From: an uncultured Mesorhizobium sp. | Lineage (GTDB): Bacteria; Pseudomonadota; Alphaproteobacteria; Rhizobiales; Rhizobiaceae | Assembly (NCBI GenBank): GCA_937958475.1 | Contig: CALFXR010000040.1 | Span: forward strand, 1-31,722 | Direction: 5' to 3' | DNA: 31,722 bases | In this document: positions 30,848-31,722 of the stretch, one piece after another | Position numbering within the stretch: the first letter of the stretch is position 1 | Layout: each line of letters begins with the position of its first letter | The notes under the pieces: generated by a model | What the model was told of the DNA's origin: nothing | The model's database searches: none | Seen by the model: the letters and a program-made list of their open reading frames with translations, nothing else | Made by a program: the position numbers and the translations under genes

Positions 30848-31219
30848 ATGATCGCCGATGCGAAGATGCGCCTCGCGCCGCCCAACGGGCTTCTTTACCT
30901 GATGGACGCGGAACATTTCGATCCGCCCGAAGTGGATGGGTTCGCACGGCTGTGGCGCAGCGAGAGCTGCATCATCATCGGTTGTCGGGCGGACGTCGAC
31001 GGCCCGACCGAAATCTGCGTCAATGCGCCCGGCGCGCCCCCGCCGGATCTGGTGATGGTCGGCTCGTTCGACCAGGCGGTCCCCAGCCGCCGACTTGTCC
31101 TGACGATCGTGCCGGACACCGTCATTCATCAGATGGAACTGGAAAGGCCCGCTGCCCATGTCGAGGTCTGGACGGACGGCGAAATTGCTTCACCAGTGGT
31201 GTGGCTGAAGATCACGTAG
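30848..31219 (+). CDS. Hypothetical protein, tandem paralog A
   Basis: A 123-residue protein of unknown function. It is about half identical by eye to the protein of the next gene across roughly 110 residues, sharing GLLY, DGPTEI, VPSRRL, ERP.AHVEVWT and the terminal PVVWLKIT. It has no signal peptide or membrane helix and looks beta-rich. The ATG at 30848 has a good ribosome site (ggagga, 30836-30841), so the longer frame from 30632, which overlaps the portal gene, is rejected. It lies 115 bases after the portal gene, where the GTA cluster would normally continue, so it is either an insertion or a cluster-specific cargo. Confidence 0.7.
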   Translation: MIADAKMRLAPPNGLLYLMDAEHFDPPEVDGFARLWRSESCIIIGCRADVDGPTEICVNAPGAPPPDLVMVGSFDQAVPSRRLVLTIVPDTVIHQMELERPAAHVEVWTDGEIASPVVWLKIT

Positions 31220-31271
31220 CGGCGTTAGGACGCCTGGAATGAAACGGACCGGCAATCGCTGCGGAAATGGC

Positions 31272-31643
31272 ATGGGGAAGGACCTCGTGTTCTCGATCCC
31301 GCTCCCCTACGGCCTCCTCTACGTCCGCGATTCGAAGAGCCCCGACGATCCCGAGATCGACGGGAAGGCGACGTTCTGGCGGACCGATATGGTGCTGGCC
31401 GTCGCCTGCCAGGGCGACGAGGACGGCCCGACGGAAATCCGTATCGGTAACGGACCCGGGAGCGGTACGGAGTTATCGCTGCTTACGGCGTTCGACATGT
31501 CGGTGCCGAGCCGCCGGCTGCTCTTCGAGACCGTGCCGGACGAGACGTTTCACGAAATGCCCCTGGAGCGGCCGATGGCACATGTCGAGGTGTGGACCAA
31601 GGGCTACCAGGGAACGCCGGTCGTCTGGCTGAAGATCACCTAG
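31272..31643 (+). CDS. Hypothetical protein, tandem paralog B
   Basis: The second member of the tandem pair. From the ATG at 31272 it is 123 residues, exactly the length of paralog A, and the two align from residue 13 (YGLLYV against NGLLYL) to the identical last seven residues VVWLKIT. An ATG at 31239 would add 11 residues (MKRTGNRCGNG) without counterpart, so 31272 is preferred, though its ribosome site (gcggaaa) is weak. Conserved features of the pair are DGPTEI, FD..VPSRRL, H.M.LERP and HVEVWT; no catalytic motif is obvious. It may be co-transcribed with paralog A (52-base gap). Confidence 0.68.
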   Translation: MGKDLVFSIPLPYGLLYVRDSKSPDDPEIDGKATFWRTDMVLAVACQGDEDGPTEIRIGNGPGSGTELSLLTAFDMSVPSRRLLFETVPDETFHEMPLERPMAHVEVWTKGYQGTPVVWLKIT

Positions 31644-31722
31644 GTCAGAGACCGGGCATATCTCGTGCCGCTTCCTGGCCATAGATTCTCGAAAGACCGT
31701 TGGCACGTGCGGCGATCGTGTC

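Overview
The window looks like a chromosomal segment of an alphaproteobacterium of the order Hyphomicrobiales (Rhizobiales), most likely near Mesorhizobium, Aquamicrobium or other Phyllobacteriaceae. This is inferred from the very high G+C, a MucR/Ros regulator, a DivJ-like kinase next to peptidoglycan-binding, DUF1491 and DUF2336 genes, DUF6456 and DUF5330 proteins, GC-rich intergenic hairpin repeats and a gene-transfer-agent-like packaging cluster. No rRNA, tRNA, CRISPR array or insertion sequence was seen.

Region 1 (1-7400): sodB with a clear terminator; an AAA/DUF234 ATPase with its own promoter; a cytochrome c' and diheme cytochrome c pair; a reverse-strand operon of TetR repressor, 14-helix MFS exporter and small SET-domain methyltransferase; then a low-G+C hypothetical gene. 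Region 2 (7377-10425): oligopeptidase B, a secreted SH3-like protein, and an MsrB with altered active-site residues. Region 3 (10426-13552): a long A+T-rich leader, mucR, a rhizobial hypothetical, a stand-alone DnaA domain-IV protein with a DnaA-box match upstream, and a DUF6456 protein.

Region 4 (13610-20942): sufE, DUF5330, a membrane sensor kinase overlapping a peptidoglycan-binding protein gene, DUF1491, DUF2336, two small hypotheticals and a DUF1214/DUF1254 pair. A perfect CtrA-type spacing (TTAA-N7-TTAA) lies upstream of a 61-residue ORF and a near match upstream of DUF2336, so part of this region may be cell-cycle controlled. Region 5 (21028-25000): a class A penicillin-binding protein, an AhpD/CMD-family protein and a ZIP metal transporter, separated by palindromic repeats.

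Region 6 (25001-31722) is the accessory part. It holds a perfect 32-bp palindrome, a long inverted repeat, an orphan BrnA-like protein, and a low-G+C island whose main gene has the acidic signature of RusA-type Holliday-junction resolvases. Then follow small terminase, large terminase and HK97 portal genes, in the order of Rhodobacter-type gene transfer agents. A 36-bp inverted repeat separates terminase from portal. After the portal come two adjacent genes of unknown function that are paralogs of each other, instead of the expected prohead protease; the window ends before it can be seen whether the capsid genes continue.
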